DNA from: Ketobacter alkanivorans
Lineage (GTDB): Bacteria; Pseudomonadota; Gammaproteobacteria; Pseudomonadales; Ketobacteraceae
NCBI RefSeq assembly: GCF_002863865.1
Contig: NZ_CP022684.1
Location: forward strand, 1,517,501-1,581,500
Direction: 5' to 3'
Length of the DNA: 64,000 nt
Position 1 is the first letter of the stretch; each line of letters begins with the position of its first letter. Of this stretch, positions 9,898 to 18,625 are shown in pieces. Under the pieces are notes generated by a model. It ran no database searches. It saw only the letters and a program-made list of their open reading frames with translations, and was not told the DNA's origin. Position numbers and translations under genes: made by a program.

Positions 9898-10941
9898 TTA
9901 GTTGAACGGGTTTTTAGCAGAGCCAGAGTGTGTGGTATTGGACTGCGTGGACCGAAATACCCTAGGGGCCTTTCCGGTCCAGCGCTTAAAGGCTTTGCTG
10001 AAAGAAGCCGTATCGCAAAAGTTCAAACTGGCGGCAACATCCACAATGGGGCGGTTACTGTAAAGCAGCTGTGAAATAGCGGCTTCGCGACGCAATTCAT
10101 CCACAATATCCAAATAGGTGGTGCCTGCCTTTCTCAAGCGACGGCGCAACGTACGAGTGGTCAGCTCCAGCTGCTCGGCGACTTCCTCCAGTGTTAATTG
10201 GGCCTCGATGTTTTGGGCTAGCAGTTCACGTACCTGGCGTAATATTTCTTGTTCATCGGAAGGAAAAGCATCATAAAAATGCTCGGCTGCCGTGTTGGCA
10301 ATGCGTGCATCGGCCAGTGGCAGCGGTTTTTGGGCGAGCTGTTTGTCTACTGCGAACTCTGCGTGCTCTACGTCGAAATACACCGCACACTGCAGGTAAC
10401 GTTGATAGTCGCTGTGGTAACCCGGCCGCTGGTACGGGAACGCTATGTACTCTGGCTTATATTCAGCGCCCAACAGAAAATGAAACACGTTGTAGAAATT
10501 GGCCATGATCCATTCCATGAAGTACTGCGTGCACGGCGCCAATGACAGACACTCATAAATGCGTAGACCTACGTGCTGTTTGGTTTCGAAGTAATGCATG
10601 GTGAGCGGAGGAAACAGCAGGTTGCAGAGTCGACAACTGGTCTCCAGGTATTCTGCGTAGGTGGCGCGGTGCATGGCGGTGAGGCTTGCCATGCCGTGGC
10701 AACTCAAACCAATGTAATTGCCATTGGCCAATCCATAATGGGGGATCTTCGTCAGTGCAATACAGGCTTGAGCCAGACGGAGTACTTCAGCCAGGGAAAA
10801 GGGCTCCTGCCGCACCGACAGATTGGATAAATCGACTGCAGCCGCGCGCTGAATATCCTTGAGCTCAATGCCTAAATGTTGTGCGTACATCAGAGTCGCC
10901 GACACGTATTCCAGAGCAATGATGGGAGAATGTCGATCCAT
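9898..10941 (-). CDS. AraC-family transcriptional regulator (OruR/ArgR-like N-terminal domain)
   Basis: 347 residues from the ATG at 10941, preferred over a codon nine residues earlier because GAGGAA precedes it by six bases. The N-terminal about 200 residues resemble the arabinose-binding-like domain found in OruR-type regulators (YSNRPIVD and similar features lie later). The last 100 carry two helix-turn-helix motifs: LTLEEVAEQLELTTRTLRRRL and PIVDVAASLNFCDTASFSKAFKRWTG, ending in APRVFR. Its target and inducer are unknown. The gene stands alone between the ndh and LysR genes, with no enzyme operon adjacent on its strand. Confidence 0.87.
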   Translation of the reverse strand: MDRHSPIIALEYVSATLMYAQHLGIELKDIQRAAAVDLSNLSVRQEPFSLAEVLRLAQACIALTKIPHYGLANGNYIGLSCHGMASLTAMHRATYAEYLETSCRLCNLLFPPLTMHYFETKQHVGLRIYECLSLAPCTQYFMEWIMANFYNVFHFLLGAEYKPEYIAFPYQRPGYHSDYQRYLQCAVYFDVEHAEFAVDKQLAQKPLPLADARIANTAAEHFYDAFPSDEQEILRQVRELLAQNIEAQLTLEEVAEQLELTTRTLRRRLRKAGTTYLDIVDELRREAAISQLLYSNRPIVDVAASLNFCDTASFSKAFKRWTGKAPRVFRSTQSNTTHSGSAKNPFN

Positions 10942-11069
10942 CGTTGTTTCCTCGCCGCTGTTCCACATTAAACACGCATTTATTTTTCGTCCGTTTTAAC
11001 CCAAATATTTTCGAGGTACTTGCAAAATGCGGCCGCAAATAGATCTATAAGTTGATCCATCGCAGCAAC

Positions 11070-11990
11070 TTACTCACCGGTATATGCCTTTTGCATTCGC
11101 TCACAACTGGCCTGCAGCAGGTCGGTCAAATATCGTGTCGCCGGACCTGCCCCGTCCTTATCTTTGTACACCAGATACAGCTCGCCGTAACGCAGCCCGC
11201 CCTCCTCCATATCCAGTGGCAGCAGTGCGCCTGAGCGCAATTCGTCCTGAATTTGCAAGCGCGGCACCCAGGCAAAACCAAGCCCTTGCTTGATGGCGCG
11301 AATGGAAGTGGTGAGGTTGCTGACCGTCCAGCGCTGTTCGGCCTCCAGCCAGGGCGCACTGAAGCGGCGCTGCGGCCCGGAATCTCGGGTTACCATCTGT
11401 CGATACTGCTTAAGATCCTGCAGCGTAGCTGAACGCTGAAGTGTCTGCAGAGGATGCTCTGGGCAAGTGACGCAGACAAACTCAAGACGCATTAATGGCT
11501 CCCCGACAAAGCCCGGCGGCACCACCGTGGACACCAGCACATCCACCAGCCCCGCCAATAACAGATCATGACCACCGGACAACACCGATTCCACCAGCTC
11601 TATACGGGTGTCCGGGAAGCTGTCGGAAAACTGCGCCAGCACGCACAGCAGCTCGTCATAGGGGAACACCACATCAATGGCCAGATCCAGGCGAGGCTCG
11701 ATACCACGGGACAAGCTGGCAGCCACTTGCTCCAGCGAAAGCGCCCCCTCCAATACCTGCCGGGAGCGTCGCAGCAATACCTCGCCTGCTGCCGTCAACT
11801 GGGCTTTGCGGCCTATGACCTCCAATACCTGAAGCCCCAGCGACTGCTCCAGTTTCTGCACCGCGTAGCTGAGGGTGGATTGGGTTTTGTGGATGGCTTG
11901 GGCCGCCTGGGCATAACCACCGTATTCCACAACCGCCTGAAAAGCGCGCCATTGCTCGAGAGTCACTTTAGGTGCCATGTTGATAGGCAT
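11070..11990 (-). CDS. LysR-family transcriptional regulator
   Basis: 306 residues. The N-terminal winged HTH is typical (WRAFQAVVEYGGYAQAAQAI then TQSTLSYAVQKLEQSLGL), followed by an effector-binding domain from about 90. AAGGA six bases before ATG 11990 supports the start. It is divergent from an azoreductase-pirin pair, and a paired repeat lies between them at 12002-12034. The usual LysR logic predicts that it controls that pair, probably in response to a quinone, electrophile or oxidant; the inducer is inferred from the neighbours only. Confidence 0.92.
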   Translation of the reverse strand: MPINMAPKVTLEQWRAFQAVVEYGGYAQAAQAIHKTQSTLSYAVQKLEQSLGLQVLEVIGRKAQLTAAGEVLLRRSRQVLEGALSLEQVAASLSRGIEPRLDLAIDVVFPYDELLCVLAQFSDSFPDTRIELVESVLSGGHDLLLAGLVDVLVSTVVPPGFVGEPLMRLEFVCVTCPEHPLQTLQRSATLQDLKQYRQMVTRDSGPQRRFSAPWLEAEQRWTVSNLTTSIRAIKQGLGFAWVPRLQIQDELRSGALLPLDMEEGGLRYGELYLVYKDKDGAGPATRYLTDLLQASCERMQKAYTGE

Positions 11991-12001
11991 AACAATCCTT
12001 T

Positions 12002-12034
12002 CGATAATATCGATTTAATTTAGCGATATTATCG
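12002..12034. promoter_or_regulatory. Inverted-repeat operator candidate for the LysR regulator
   Basis: CGATAATATCG (12002-12012) and CGATATTATCG (12024-12034) are exact reverse complements separated by 11 bp, so the centres are 22 bp apart, about two helical turns. They begin 12 bp from the LysR start and end about 80 bp before azoR. The location and spacing fit a LysR recognition and activation site. Confidence 0.55.
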
Positions 12035-12116
12035 TATTTTAAATCTATTTATTCGAATTATTATAGACGCATACCACAACACATCGAATCCCGTTCAAAA
12101 GGAAAGGAAGACTCAC

Positions 12117-12719
12117 ATGAAAGTACTACACATCAGCAGCAGCCTGTTTGGCGAAAACGGTAACTCCAGCGCACTGGCCCAGCATTTTCTGGACAGCATC
12201 AAACTTGCTCACCCCACAGCGGACATCACCGTACGTGACCTGGCGAAACAGCCGGTTCCTCATCTGGATGCTGATACCTTTAAGGCCAATATTACTGCCG
12301 CCCATGAGCGCAGCGAACAACAGAAGCAGTTAGCGCAACTCGGTGATACCCTGATTGAGGAACTGTTGAGCACCGATGTGCTGGTGCTGAGTGTGCCCAT
12401 GTACAACTTTGGCATCCCTTCCACCCTGAAAGCGTGGATTGATCAGGTTGCCCGCGCCGGCACCACGTTCAAATACACCCAGAATGGCCCGGTGGGTCTG
12501 GTGGAGGGCAAGAAAGCCTATGTGCTGGGTGCTCGCGGTGGCGCCTATGCCGGTACGCCTGCTGATACCCAAACGCCCTTTCTGAAAACCTTCCTGGGCT
12601 TTATCGGCATCACCGATGTTGAGTTCGTATTCGCAGAAAAACTGAATATGAATGCAGACGAAGCGCCAAACATTCTGGCAGCCGCAAAGCACGACATCGA
12701 TCAACTGCTGAAAGCCTGA
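12117..12719 (+). CDS. azoR: FMN-dependent NADH:quinone/azo reductase
   Basis: Flavodoxin-fold two-electron reductase of quinones and azo compounds, cytoplasmic, 200 residues. Features are the N-terminal FMN phosphate loop (ISSSLFGENGNSS), the PMYNFGIPSTLKAWIDQVAR motif around 97-116 and the GGAYAG flavin loop. A strong ribosome site (AAGGAAAGGAAG) precedes the ATG. Nineteen bases separate it from the pirin gene. Position opposite a LysR gene suggests induction by quinone-like electrophiles, the known physiological role of AzoR enzymes. Confidence 0.92.
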   Translation: MKVLHISSSLFGENGNSSALAQHFLDSIKLAHPTADITVRDLAKQPVPHLDADTFKANITAAHERSEQQKQLAQLGDTLIEELLSTDVLVLSVPMYNFGIPSTLKAWIDQVARAGTTFKYTQNGPVGLVEGKKAYVLGARGGAYAGTPADTQTPFLKTFLGFIGITDVEFVFAEKLNMNADEAPNILAAAKHDIDQLLKA

Positions 12720-12738
12720 GCCGCAAGAGGAACGGACC

Positions 12739-13593
12739 ATGACCATCAACACAGATACCGTAAAGATCCTGCACCGCATCGTGGCACGACCAGCCTCAGA
12801 CGGTGCCGGGGTTAAAATCAAGCGCGTAACACCCTCTGGCGATTATGCGGTGATGGATCCGTTCCTGATGCTGGATGAGATACGCTCGGAAGACGGCAAC
12901 GATTATGCTGCCGGGTTTCCATCGCACCCTCATCGAGGCTTTGAAACCATCACCTATATGCGTCAAGGGCAGTTGGAGCATCAGGATCACATGGGCAACC
13001 GGGGTATCATTTCCAGCGGCGGCGCTCAGTGGATGACGGCGGGGCGCGGCGTGATTCACTCAGAGATGCCGTTGCAGAAAGACGGCGCTTTTCATGGTTT
13101 TCAATTGTGGCTGAACTTGCCTGCGGCCGAAAAAATGCGTGCTGCGGAGTACCATAACCTGGAGCCCGATGACATTCCCATCGTGCAACAAGGCCAACAC
13201 CGCATCCATGTACTGGGTGGTTCACTCAACCTCGGGGCGGAACAGATCCAGGGCGCCATTCAAGATCGCACCACCCTGCCGCAGCTGTGGGACGTGGAGC
13301 TGAACGATGCTGTTCCGCTGACCTTCAGCCTGAAACCAGAACTGACAACCTTATTGTTTCTTTATGAAGGGAGCATGCGAATAGGCAACGAAACCCTGAG
13401 CGGTCAGCAACTGGTCAGTATTCAACACGAAGGACAAGTCACTCTAAGCACTCAGGGTCAGGCCAAAATCCTGGTACTGGCAGGAAAGCCACTCAAGGAG
13501 CCAATTGTGCAATATGGCCCCTTTGTGATGAATACCCGCGAGCAGATCAACGATGCGATCCAGGCCTACCAGGCAGGAACCCTAACCGCGTGA
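12739..13593 (+). CDS. Pirin-family protein
   Basis: Double cupin-fold protein, 284 residues. The N-terminal metal site is intact: HPHRGFETITYM with later HQDHMGN and the GRGVIHSEMP segment give the expected His/His/His/Glu ligands. Several bacterial pirins have quercetin 2,3-dioxygenase activity; others are redox-sensing regulators. Co-transcription with azoR suggests a part in quinone or flavonoid handling. Substrate is not determinable from sequence. AGAGGAACGGACC precedes the ATG. Confidence 0.9.
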   Translation: MTINTDTVKILHRIVARPASDGAGVKIKRVTPSGDYAVMDPFLMLDEIRSEDGNDYAAGFPSHPHRGFETITYMRQGQLEHQDHMGNRGIISSGGAQWMTAGRGVIHSEMPLQKDGAFHGFQLWLNLPAAEKMRAAEYHNLEPDDIPIVQQGQHRIHVLGGSLNLGAEQIQGAIQDRTTLPQLWDVELNDAVPLTFSLKPELTTLLFLYEGSMRIGNETLSGQQLVSIQHEGQVTLSTQGQAKILVLAGKPLKEPIVQYGPFVMNTREQINDAIQAYQAGTLTA

Positions 13594-13620
13594 ACTGCAT
13601 CTGCGGGCATCCGCCAGCGA

Positions 13621-14547
13621 TCAGGCCTTGTTGCGTTTAAACAGTTTGGCACCCAAACCCAGCAGGCCTGCTATGATAAATACGCCGAATTTCTTACCAA
13701 AAATCAGCAACCCGGCCAATAAGCCTGTTTTCGCCAGCACCTTACCGGCCACCAGGCCTCCGATGCCGTATGCTGCGTATTTGTCATACTCGGGATCGAA
13801 CTGCTCGTAACGGTAACCATCGTTAAACTGAGCCATGGCCAGCACGCTATCCACGTTGCGATTGATCTCGTTGAGCTGACTCATGTTGGCAATGAAATTC
13901 ATCCGCAAAAAACCTTTACGCCCCAATACGCGAATGTTGTAGTTCAGGGTGTGATCCTCCATATCCCCAAATTTCAGCTCCTGGGCCCAGTGCAGCTTGT
14001 GCTCTACACCATCGTAATAAGGGGGCGCAGCCCAATCCACCAGTTCAATCGCTTCATAGCCCAAGCGCACGCGCTCTTTACTTTCATCTCGAGTGCTGGA
14101 TTGCATATCCTGCAACAGCTCAGCGTAATCTATTTCGTGGGCATCCTCGTCGGATACATAGCCGTCTTCACTGTAATCAATGGTTACCCCCCAGGAATCA
14201 GCATCGAGCGGCGATTTGCCAGCCGGAAACAACATACCCAAAGGCGGTTCGCCTTCAGGGTTGCCCCAGGCTTCCACCAACACACGCTGGGAATCCTGCG
14301 GGGACAGATAGTAGTAACCATCGGGTACGTCCAGGGTTGCCACGCCATTAGGCAAGGCAATCGTGCCGGTCTGGCGGTCGAGGCTGGCGTCAAACTGGGC
14401 CACCCAGGCTTCAAACTTAGCCTGCTCATCCATGATCTGTGATTCTTCTGCTGTCGGTTGCGGAGCATCCGCCAACAGGGGTGAGGAAAGCGTGGATAAC
14501 ATTGCAAATGCACACAGAAATGCGCCGAACCAAGGGGTTCGAGTCAT
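13621..14547 (-). CDS. DUF2167 membrane protein
   Basis: Unknown function; 308 residues. Signal peptide at 1-26 (ends near LLADA), a large periplasmic domain with the DUF2167-typical segments GYYYLSPQDSQRVL, WGNP, GMLFP and IDYSEDGYVSDEDA, then one or two C-terminal transmembrane helices (about 255-300) and a basic tail. AAGGAGATTCAC before ATG fixes the start. Homologues occur widely in proteobacteria without characterised function. It is convergent with the pirin gene, 27 bp away. Confidence 0.85.
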   Translation of the reverse strand: MTRTPWFGAFLCAFAMLSTLSSPLLADAPQPTAEESQIMDEQAKFEAWVAQFDASLDRQTGTIALPNGVATLDVPDGYYYLSPQDSQRVLVEAWGNPEGEPPLGMLFPAGKSPLDADSWGVTIDYSEDGYVSDEDAHEIDYAELLQDMQSSTRDESKERVRLGYEAIELVDWAAPPYYDGVEHKLHWAQELKFGDMEDHTLNYNIRVLGRKGFLRMNFIANMSQLNEINRNVDSVLAMAQFNDGYRYEQFDPEYDKYAAYGIGGLVAGKVLAKTGLLAGLLIFGKKFGVFIIAGLLGLGAKLFKRNKA

Positions 14548-14711
14548 GTGAATCTCCTTTTTTTAGACAAATGCACTACCTCAAGTAGCACTTGATACGG
14601 ATTTGGTTTGGTTATTAGAAATACAGGCCCATCTGGTGAAAAACGAAATATGCTTTCCCACCAGCATCAGTAACCCTTTGAACAGTATGGCCTATCGCTG
14701 CGTTTCGATGA

Positions 14712-15512
14712 TCAAGCCTCAGCCTTTTTGTGAAGTTGCTCACGAAAAAAGGCCACCATTTCATCGTAGGCACGACGAGTGGGATGATTCGGCTCATCGA
14801 CAAAATCAATGGTCAGCACCGAATGGGCGGTGATGGGAATGCGTCGCTCATTAAACAGGGATGAATCAATTTCAATGCGCCGAAAGCGCTCACCGAACTG
14901 ATCCTGCAAATAATCGAATCGGGAACGGGGGCACATCACGTCATGGCTGAAGCGCATGCCCATGAGCGGCACGTCATCCTCTTCGGAGCGTTTACGGGCT
15001 GCAGCCATATCCGCTGCGGTCACCCCCAATGAAGCGCGTGCTTTTTTGCCCAGCATGCCATCCAGGTTACCGGGCTGACAGGATACCGGGGCCGCCACAG
15101 CCTCGTCGATCATCAGGGTCAGGGCAAAGCCGCCGGTAAAACACATACCGATCGCACCCACCGGCACGCCACCACACTCTTGCTGCATGCGCCGACACAG
15201 GGCCCGCAACCAGTCAGCCACCGGGCCACGACGCCGGTTGGCCAGCACTCGAAATTCAAAACTGACACAAACCTTGGCCAGGTTTTTCAAAGGTTCAAAC
15301 GGAGAATTCGGCTCACCGAACAACACCGGCAGATACACCGTAAAGCCATCCGCATAAAGCCGCTCCGCCAGCTTAATGGTATGACGGGTAATCCCCGGCA
15401 ACTCCTGAATAATGAGCACCCCCGGGCCACTGCCGTCCCCTTTCTTTAACACACGATGGGCAAAGCCACCGTATGTGAATCGAAACTCGTCAAAGCCTGG
15501 AACCGGGTTCAT
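14712..15512 (-). CDS. Dienelactone-hydrolase-family protein
   Basis: Alpha/beta hydrolase of the DLH family, 266 residues. It has an N-terminal strand with VLIIQELPGIT, and GMCFTGG at about 140-146 where the cysteine is the expected nucleophile. An acid/His pair is expected near the C-terminus; HSVLTIDFVDEPNHP contains candidates. Nine bases separate its start from the end of the copper-chaperone gene, so it may be read with the SCO-PCuAC pair, though a functional link is not obvious. Cytoplasmic; substrate unknown. Confidence 0.82.
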   Translation of the reverse strand: MNPVPGFDEFRFTYGGFAHRVLKKGDGSGPGVLIIQELPGITRHTIKLAERLYADGFTVYLPVLFGEPNSPFEPLKNLAKVCVSFEFRVLANRRRGPVADWLRALCRRMQQECGGVPVGAIGMCFTGGFALTLMIDEAVAAPVSCQPGNLDGMLGKKARASLGVTAADMAAARKRSEEDDVPLMGMRFSHDVMCPRSRFDYLQDQFGERFRRIEIDSSLFNERRIPITAHSVLTIDFVDEPNHPTRRAYDEMVAFFREQLHKKAEA

Positions 15513-15521
15513 AGCTGCCTC

Positions 15522-16001
15522 TTAATGATGGTGATGATGCCCATGCCCCATATCCTGCTGTCCCTGCGGCCCCTTTTGCACCAGCAGCGCCACATCCAGG
15601 GTTTCTCCGCCCTGGAATGTCAGGGTCACCGTAACCTTATCGCCCGTGTTCAGCGGCTGCTTTAAACCGATAAACATAATGTGGTTGCCACCGGGCTCGA
15701 ACAGCACACAATCCTGCTGCGGCACCACCAGCTGTTTTAACTGCTGCATAGTGGAGGCACCGTCAGCCTCAATCACCGTGTGCATCTCCACCACCTCAGC
15801 CACACCACTGCTAACGCCCACCAATACTCGATCCTGATCGGTATTGTTATGCAGCATGAAGTAACCGGCGGTATTGGTGCTCACCGGCGGCACCGCCCGC
15901 ACCCAGCCTTGCTCAAACGAAAGCCCCGCTTCAGCCCAGGCCAATGCAGGCGCCAAACCAGCAGAGATCAAACATATCGCAGCCACCAACCATTTTTTCA
16001 T
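15522..16001 (-). CDS. Periplasmic copper chaperone PCu(A)C
   Basis: Delivers Cu(I) to the CuA site of cytochrome c oxidase together with SCO proteins. 159 residues from ATG 16001, fixed by GGAGG nine bases upstream; the open frame extends 78 codons further inside the SCO gene but without signal or homology. A signal peptide ends near WAEA (about residue 24). The family copper site is visible: VEMHTV, then a Met in STMQQL, then NHIMF (HxM). The C-terminus is GHGHHHHH, an extra His cluster that could bind copper. It begins one base after the SCO stop codon. Confidence 0.93.
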   Translation of the reverse strand: MKKWLVAAICLISAGLAPALAWAEAGLSFEQGWVRAVPPVSTNTAGYFMLHNNTDQDRVLVGVSSGVAEVVEMHTVIEADGASTMQQLKQLVVPQQDCVLFEPGGNHIMFIGLKQPLNTGDKVTVTLTFQGGETLDVALLVQKGPQGQQDMGHGHHHHH

Positions 16002-16002
16002 C

Positions 16003-16617
16003 TCAATCCTCCAACAGGGATTCAATGTCATCCACCATTTTGCTGATGGAATCGGATTTTGAATACAACGCCCGAACCCGACCTTGCTGGTCCAGCAGAT
16101 AAATATAATCACTGTGGGTGTAGAGCGTGCCCGCAGCTGAGTCCGATTTCTGCGGAATGGCGATGACTCCGTATTGTCGAGCCACCTCGACCAGCTGTTT
16201 ATCGGTGCCGGTGAAGCCCACAAAATCGTCACCAAAATATTTCAGATACTGCTGCAGGCGCTCAACCGTGTCTCGAGCTGGATCGAAGGTAAGAAACACC
16301 GGTTGCACCTTGGCGCGCTCATCGTCCAGCTCATTCATCACCGCCGCCATTCGGTTCAGCACCATTGGGCAAATGTCGGGGCAGCTGGTGTAGCCAAAAT
16401 TCAATAGAATGGCCTTGCCGTTAAAATCACTGAGGCTGGTGGACTCTCCACGGGTGGAAGGCAGGGTAAAGTCCCCACCCAATTTGGTGTTAATGGGCAA
16501 ATCCCCGGCCCAGGACAGCGCTGGAAAGCACATCCCCACACACAGCCCCAGACTCACAATCACCTGCCACAAAGATCGACTCACCCTGCCTGCTCCCTTG
16601 ATACTACTCTTAGCCAT
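16003..16617 (-). CDS. SCO1/SenC-family copper metallochaperone
   Basis: Thioredoxin-fold assembly factor for the CuA centre of cytochrome oxidase, membrane-anchored facing the periplasm. The copper ligands are intact: CPDIC inside FGYTSCPDICPMV and the distal histidine in YTHSDYIYLLD. A hydrophobic anchor lies near the N-terminus (WQVIVSLGLCVGMCF). ATG 16617 (204 residues) is chosen; a GTG at 16641 is possible, and neither has a clear ribosome site. First gene of the SCO-PCuAC-hydrolase run; divergent from miaB. Confidence 0.92.
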   Translation of the reverse strand: MAKSSIKGAGRVSRSLWQVIVSLGLCVGMCFPALSWAGDLPINTKLGGDFTLPSTRGESTSLSDFNGKAILLNFGYTSCPDICPMVLNRMAAVMNELDDERAKVQPVFLTFDPARDTVERLQQYLKYFGDDFVGFTGTDKQLVEVARQYGVIAIPQKSDSAAGTLYTHSDYIYLLDQQGRVRALYSKSDSISKMVDDIESLLED

Positions 16618-16700
16618 ACCCGCTGACGCTCGCTTTATCACTGATTTTTAACCGGTTTTAGGTAGACCTGATACTAACCTATAAGACCTGCAAGACAAAC

Positions 16701-16730
16701 TGTGAAAAGCGACGCTATCCCTTGTATAAT
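16701..16730 (+). promoter_or_regulatory. Candidate sigma-70 promoter for miaB
   Basis: A consensus TATAAT at 16725-16730 with TGTGAA at 16701-16706 and an 18-bp spacer, 34 bases upstream of the miaB ATG. The -10 is perfect; the -35 matches TTGACA only partly. Confidence 0.5.
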
Positions 16731-16764
16731 TCGCCTCCCGAAATGACTCGGAACGAAGTCGATC

Positions 16765-18102
16765 ATGCGCAAGAAACTCTTTATCGAAACCCATGGCTGC
16801 CAAATGAACGAATACGACTCCAATCGTATGGCAGATCTGCTGGGTGCCTCTTACCAGCTGGAACTCACCGACAATGCAGAAGACGCCGACGTGCTGCTGC
16901 TGAACACCTGCTCTATTCGGGAGAAAGCCCAAGAGAAAGTGTTTCACCAACTGGGGCGCTGGAAAAAGCTGAAAGAGCGCAATCCTGAAGTGGTTATTGG
17001 TGTGGGTGGCTGCGTGGCCAGTCAGGAAGGCAATGCCATCCGCGACCGTGCACCTTATGTGGACATGGTGTTTGGCCCCCAGACCTTACACCGCTTGCCC
17101 AACATGATCGAAACCGTCGACATCACCCATGAGGCGGTGGTGGACGTGAGCTTCCCCGAGATCGAGAAATTCGACAAGCTGCCAGAGCCCAGCGTTGACG
17201 GCCCTAAAGCCTTTGTCTCCATCATGGAAGGCTGCTCCAAATACTGCACTTTCTGCGTGGTGCCCTACACCCGTGGAGAAGAGATCAGCCGCCGCTTTGA
17301 AGACGTCATGAAAGAAGTACAGCACCTGGCGGGGCTGGGTGTGCGCGAGGTGAACCTGCTGGGGCAGAATGTGAACGCCTTCCGCGGTGAAACGGTCGAC
17401 GGCGATACCGTGGATCTGGCTGAGCTGATCGAACACATCGCCAAGGTGCCCGGCATCGGACGCATCCGCTTTACCACCAGCCACCCGGTAGAATTCACCG
17501 ATTCCCTCATTAACGTGTACGCCACCGAACCCAAGCTGGTGAGCCACCTGCACCTGCCCGTACAAAGCGGTGCCGATCGCATTCTCAGCGCCATGAAACG
17601 GGGTCACAACCGGGACGAATACGTCGCCAAGATCCGTCGCATTCAGGCCAACCGCCCAGGCATCAGCCTGTCTTCTGACTTCATCATCGGCTTCCCCGGC
17701 GAGAGCGAAGAAGACTTTAGCGCCACCATGGAGCTGATCGAAGATATCGGCTTCGACACCAGCTTCAGCTTTATCTACAGCGCCCGCCCCGGCACCCCGG
17801 CTGCCGAGCTGGAAGATGACACCCCCATGGCAGAAAAGAAACGTCGCCTGGCGTTGCTGCAACACCGCATCAATCAGAATGCACAGGAAATCAGCCGCCG
17901 TATGGTGGGCAGCAAACAAGTGATTCTGGTGGATGGCATTTCCCGCAAAGATCCTGGCCAGCTGCAAGGTCGAACGGAAAACAATCGGGTAGTGAACTTC
18001 CGTCATGACGATGACGAATTGATCGGCAAATTTGTGGAAGTGACCATCGACGCCGCCCTCCCCAATTCGCTACTGGGTAGTTTCAACGCTCTGGCCGAAT
18101 AG
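16765..18102 (+). CDS. miaB: tRNA-2-methylthio-N6-dimethylallyladenosine synthase
   Basis: Radical-SAM methylthiotransferase that converts i6A37 to ms2i6A37 in tRNAs reading UNN codons. 445 residues. The UPF0004 domain supplies three cysteines ([36 protein letters not shown]). The radical-SAM cluster motif CSKYCTFC is at about 154-161 in [17 protein letters not shown], and a TRAM RNA-binding domain ends the protein. All six cluster cysteines are present. The phoH-ybeY-corC-lnt cluster follows after 523 bp. Confidence 0.97.
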   Translation: MRKKLFIETHGCQMNEYDSNRMADLLGASYQLELTDNAEDADVLLLNTCSIREKAQEKVFHQLGRWKKLKERNPEVVIGVGGCVASQEGNAIRDRAPYVDMVFGPQTLHRLPNMIETVDITHEAVVDVSFPEIEKFDKLPEPSVDGPKAFVSIMEGCSKYCTFCVVPYTRGEEISRRFEDVMKEVQHLAGLGVREVNLLGQNVNAFRGETVDGDTVDLAELIEHIAKVPGIGRIRFTTSHPVEFTDSLINVYATEPKLVSHLHLPVQSGADRILSAMKRGHNRDEYVAKIRRIQANRPGISLSSDFIIGFPGESEEDFSATMELIEDIGFDTSFSFIYSARPGTPAAELEDDTPMAEKKRRLALLQHRINQNAQEISRRMVGSKQVILVDGISRKDPGQLQGRTENNRVVNFRHDDDELIGKFVEVTIDAALPNSLLGSFNALAE

Positions 18103-18123
18103 CCGGGGCAAACAACAGGCAAT

Positions 18124-18158
18124 AAAAAACGACCGGCAACTTACGTTGTCCGGTCGTT
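18124..18158 (-). terminator. Strong hairpin just downstream of miaB, minus-strand polarity
   Basis: AACGACCGGCAAC pairs with GTTGTCCGGTCGTT around a TTAC loop with one bulged base. Read on the minus strand it is followed by a short U-tract, like an intrinsic terminator; on the plus strand no T-run follows. No minus-strand gene is visible upstream, so it could end an unknown minus-strand RNA, or act as a plus-strand processing or stability hairpin for miaB mRNA. Confidence 0.5.
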
Positions 18159-18194
18159 CGCGTGTTGCTTCCTGCACGTTTACAGCAAATGTAC

Positions 18195-18270
18195 TGAAAC
18201 CCGGAGGCGGTTGCGCAAAGCCAAAGACCTTGTGCAACCACCCCCATAATTGTGCCCCAATCGGGTTTCA
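18195..18270 (+). other. Nested hairpin structure between miaB and phoH (possible leader RNA or sRNA)
   Basis: TGAAACCCG (18195-18203) pairs with CGGGTTTCA (18262-18270); within it, GGTTGCGCAA (18209-18218) pairs with TTGTGCAACC (18230-18239). The inner helix contains one G-U pair if transcribed from the plus strand but an A-C mismatch on the minus strand, and an outer extra pair (18204/18261) behaves the same way. This favours a plus-strand RNA. I recognise no known riboswitch or sRNA family. The remainder of 18103-18625 contains the hairpin and repeats listed separately and no supported gene. Confidence 0.45.
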
Positions 18271-18427
18271 CCTCGCTTCCCCCCGGAATTCAGCCACTTA
18301 ACAGGCTTAAAGGTGTGCGTGGATAGCAACAACGCCAACAACTATGCAGACACCGTGCCAATAACATAACGCACTGAATCAAAACGATTTTATCTAACTA
18401 TAAGCTGCCAGATGCTAAAATCATTGT

Positions 18428-18504
18428 AAAACCGTTCGACAATTTCTGCCCCAAATCCGCCGCAAAAATCACACCGTTTGCCATGCAGGGCACAAAACCG
18501 TTCG
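18428..18504. repeat. Direct repeat AAAACCGTTCG, two copies 66 bp apart
   Basis: Exact 11-base copies at 18428-18438 and 18494-18504, upstream of phoH. Same orientation, spacing roughly six helical turns. They may be binding sites for a regulator of the phoH operon; no factor is identified. Confidence 0.4.
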
Positions 18505-18625
18505 GAACTAAAACCAGTCATAAAATGAACAAAGGTTCTTAAAAGCCATTTCTGCTTTTCCTGCCTGACGCTTCCGTATATTCTTGTACCCAATCCATTA
18601 GAGAAGGGCGTCTTGCGCAGCCACT

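Noticed and set aside
16002..16235. Extension of PCuAC upstream by 78 codons
   Set aside because: Lies inside the SCO gene; the signal peptide and ribosome site mark ATG 16001.
17086..18006. Antisense frame over miaB
   Set aside because: Shadow of a firmly identified gene, no ribosome site or family match.
18390..18593. 67-codon minus-strand frame before phoH
   Set aside because: No ribosome site or recognisable family; overlaps repeat elements.
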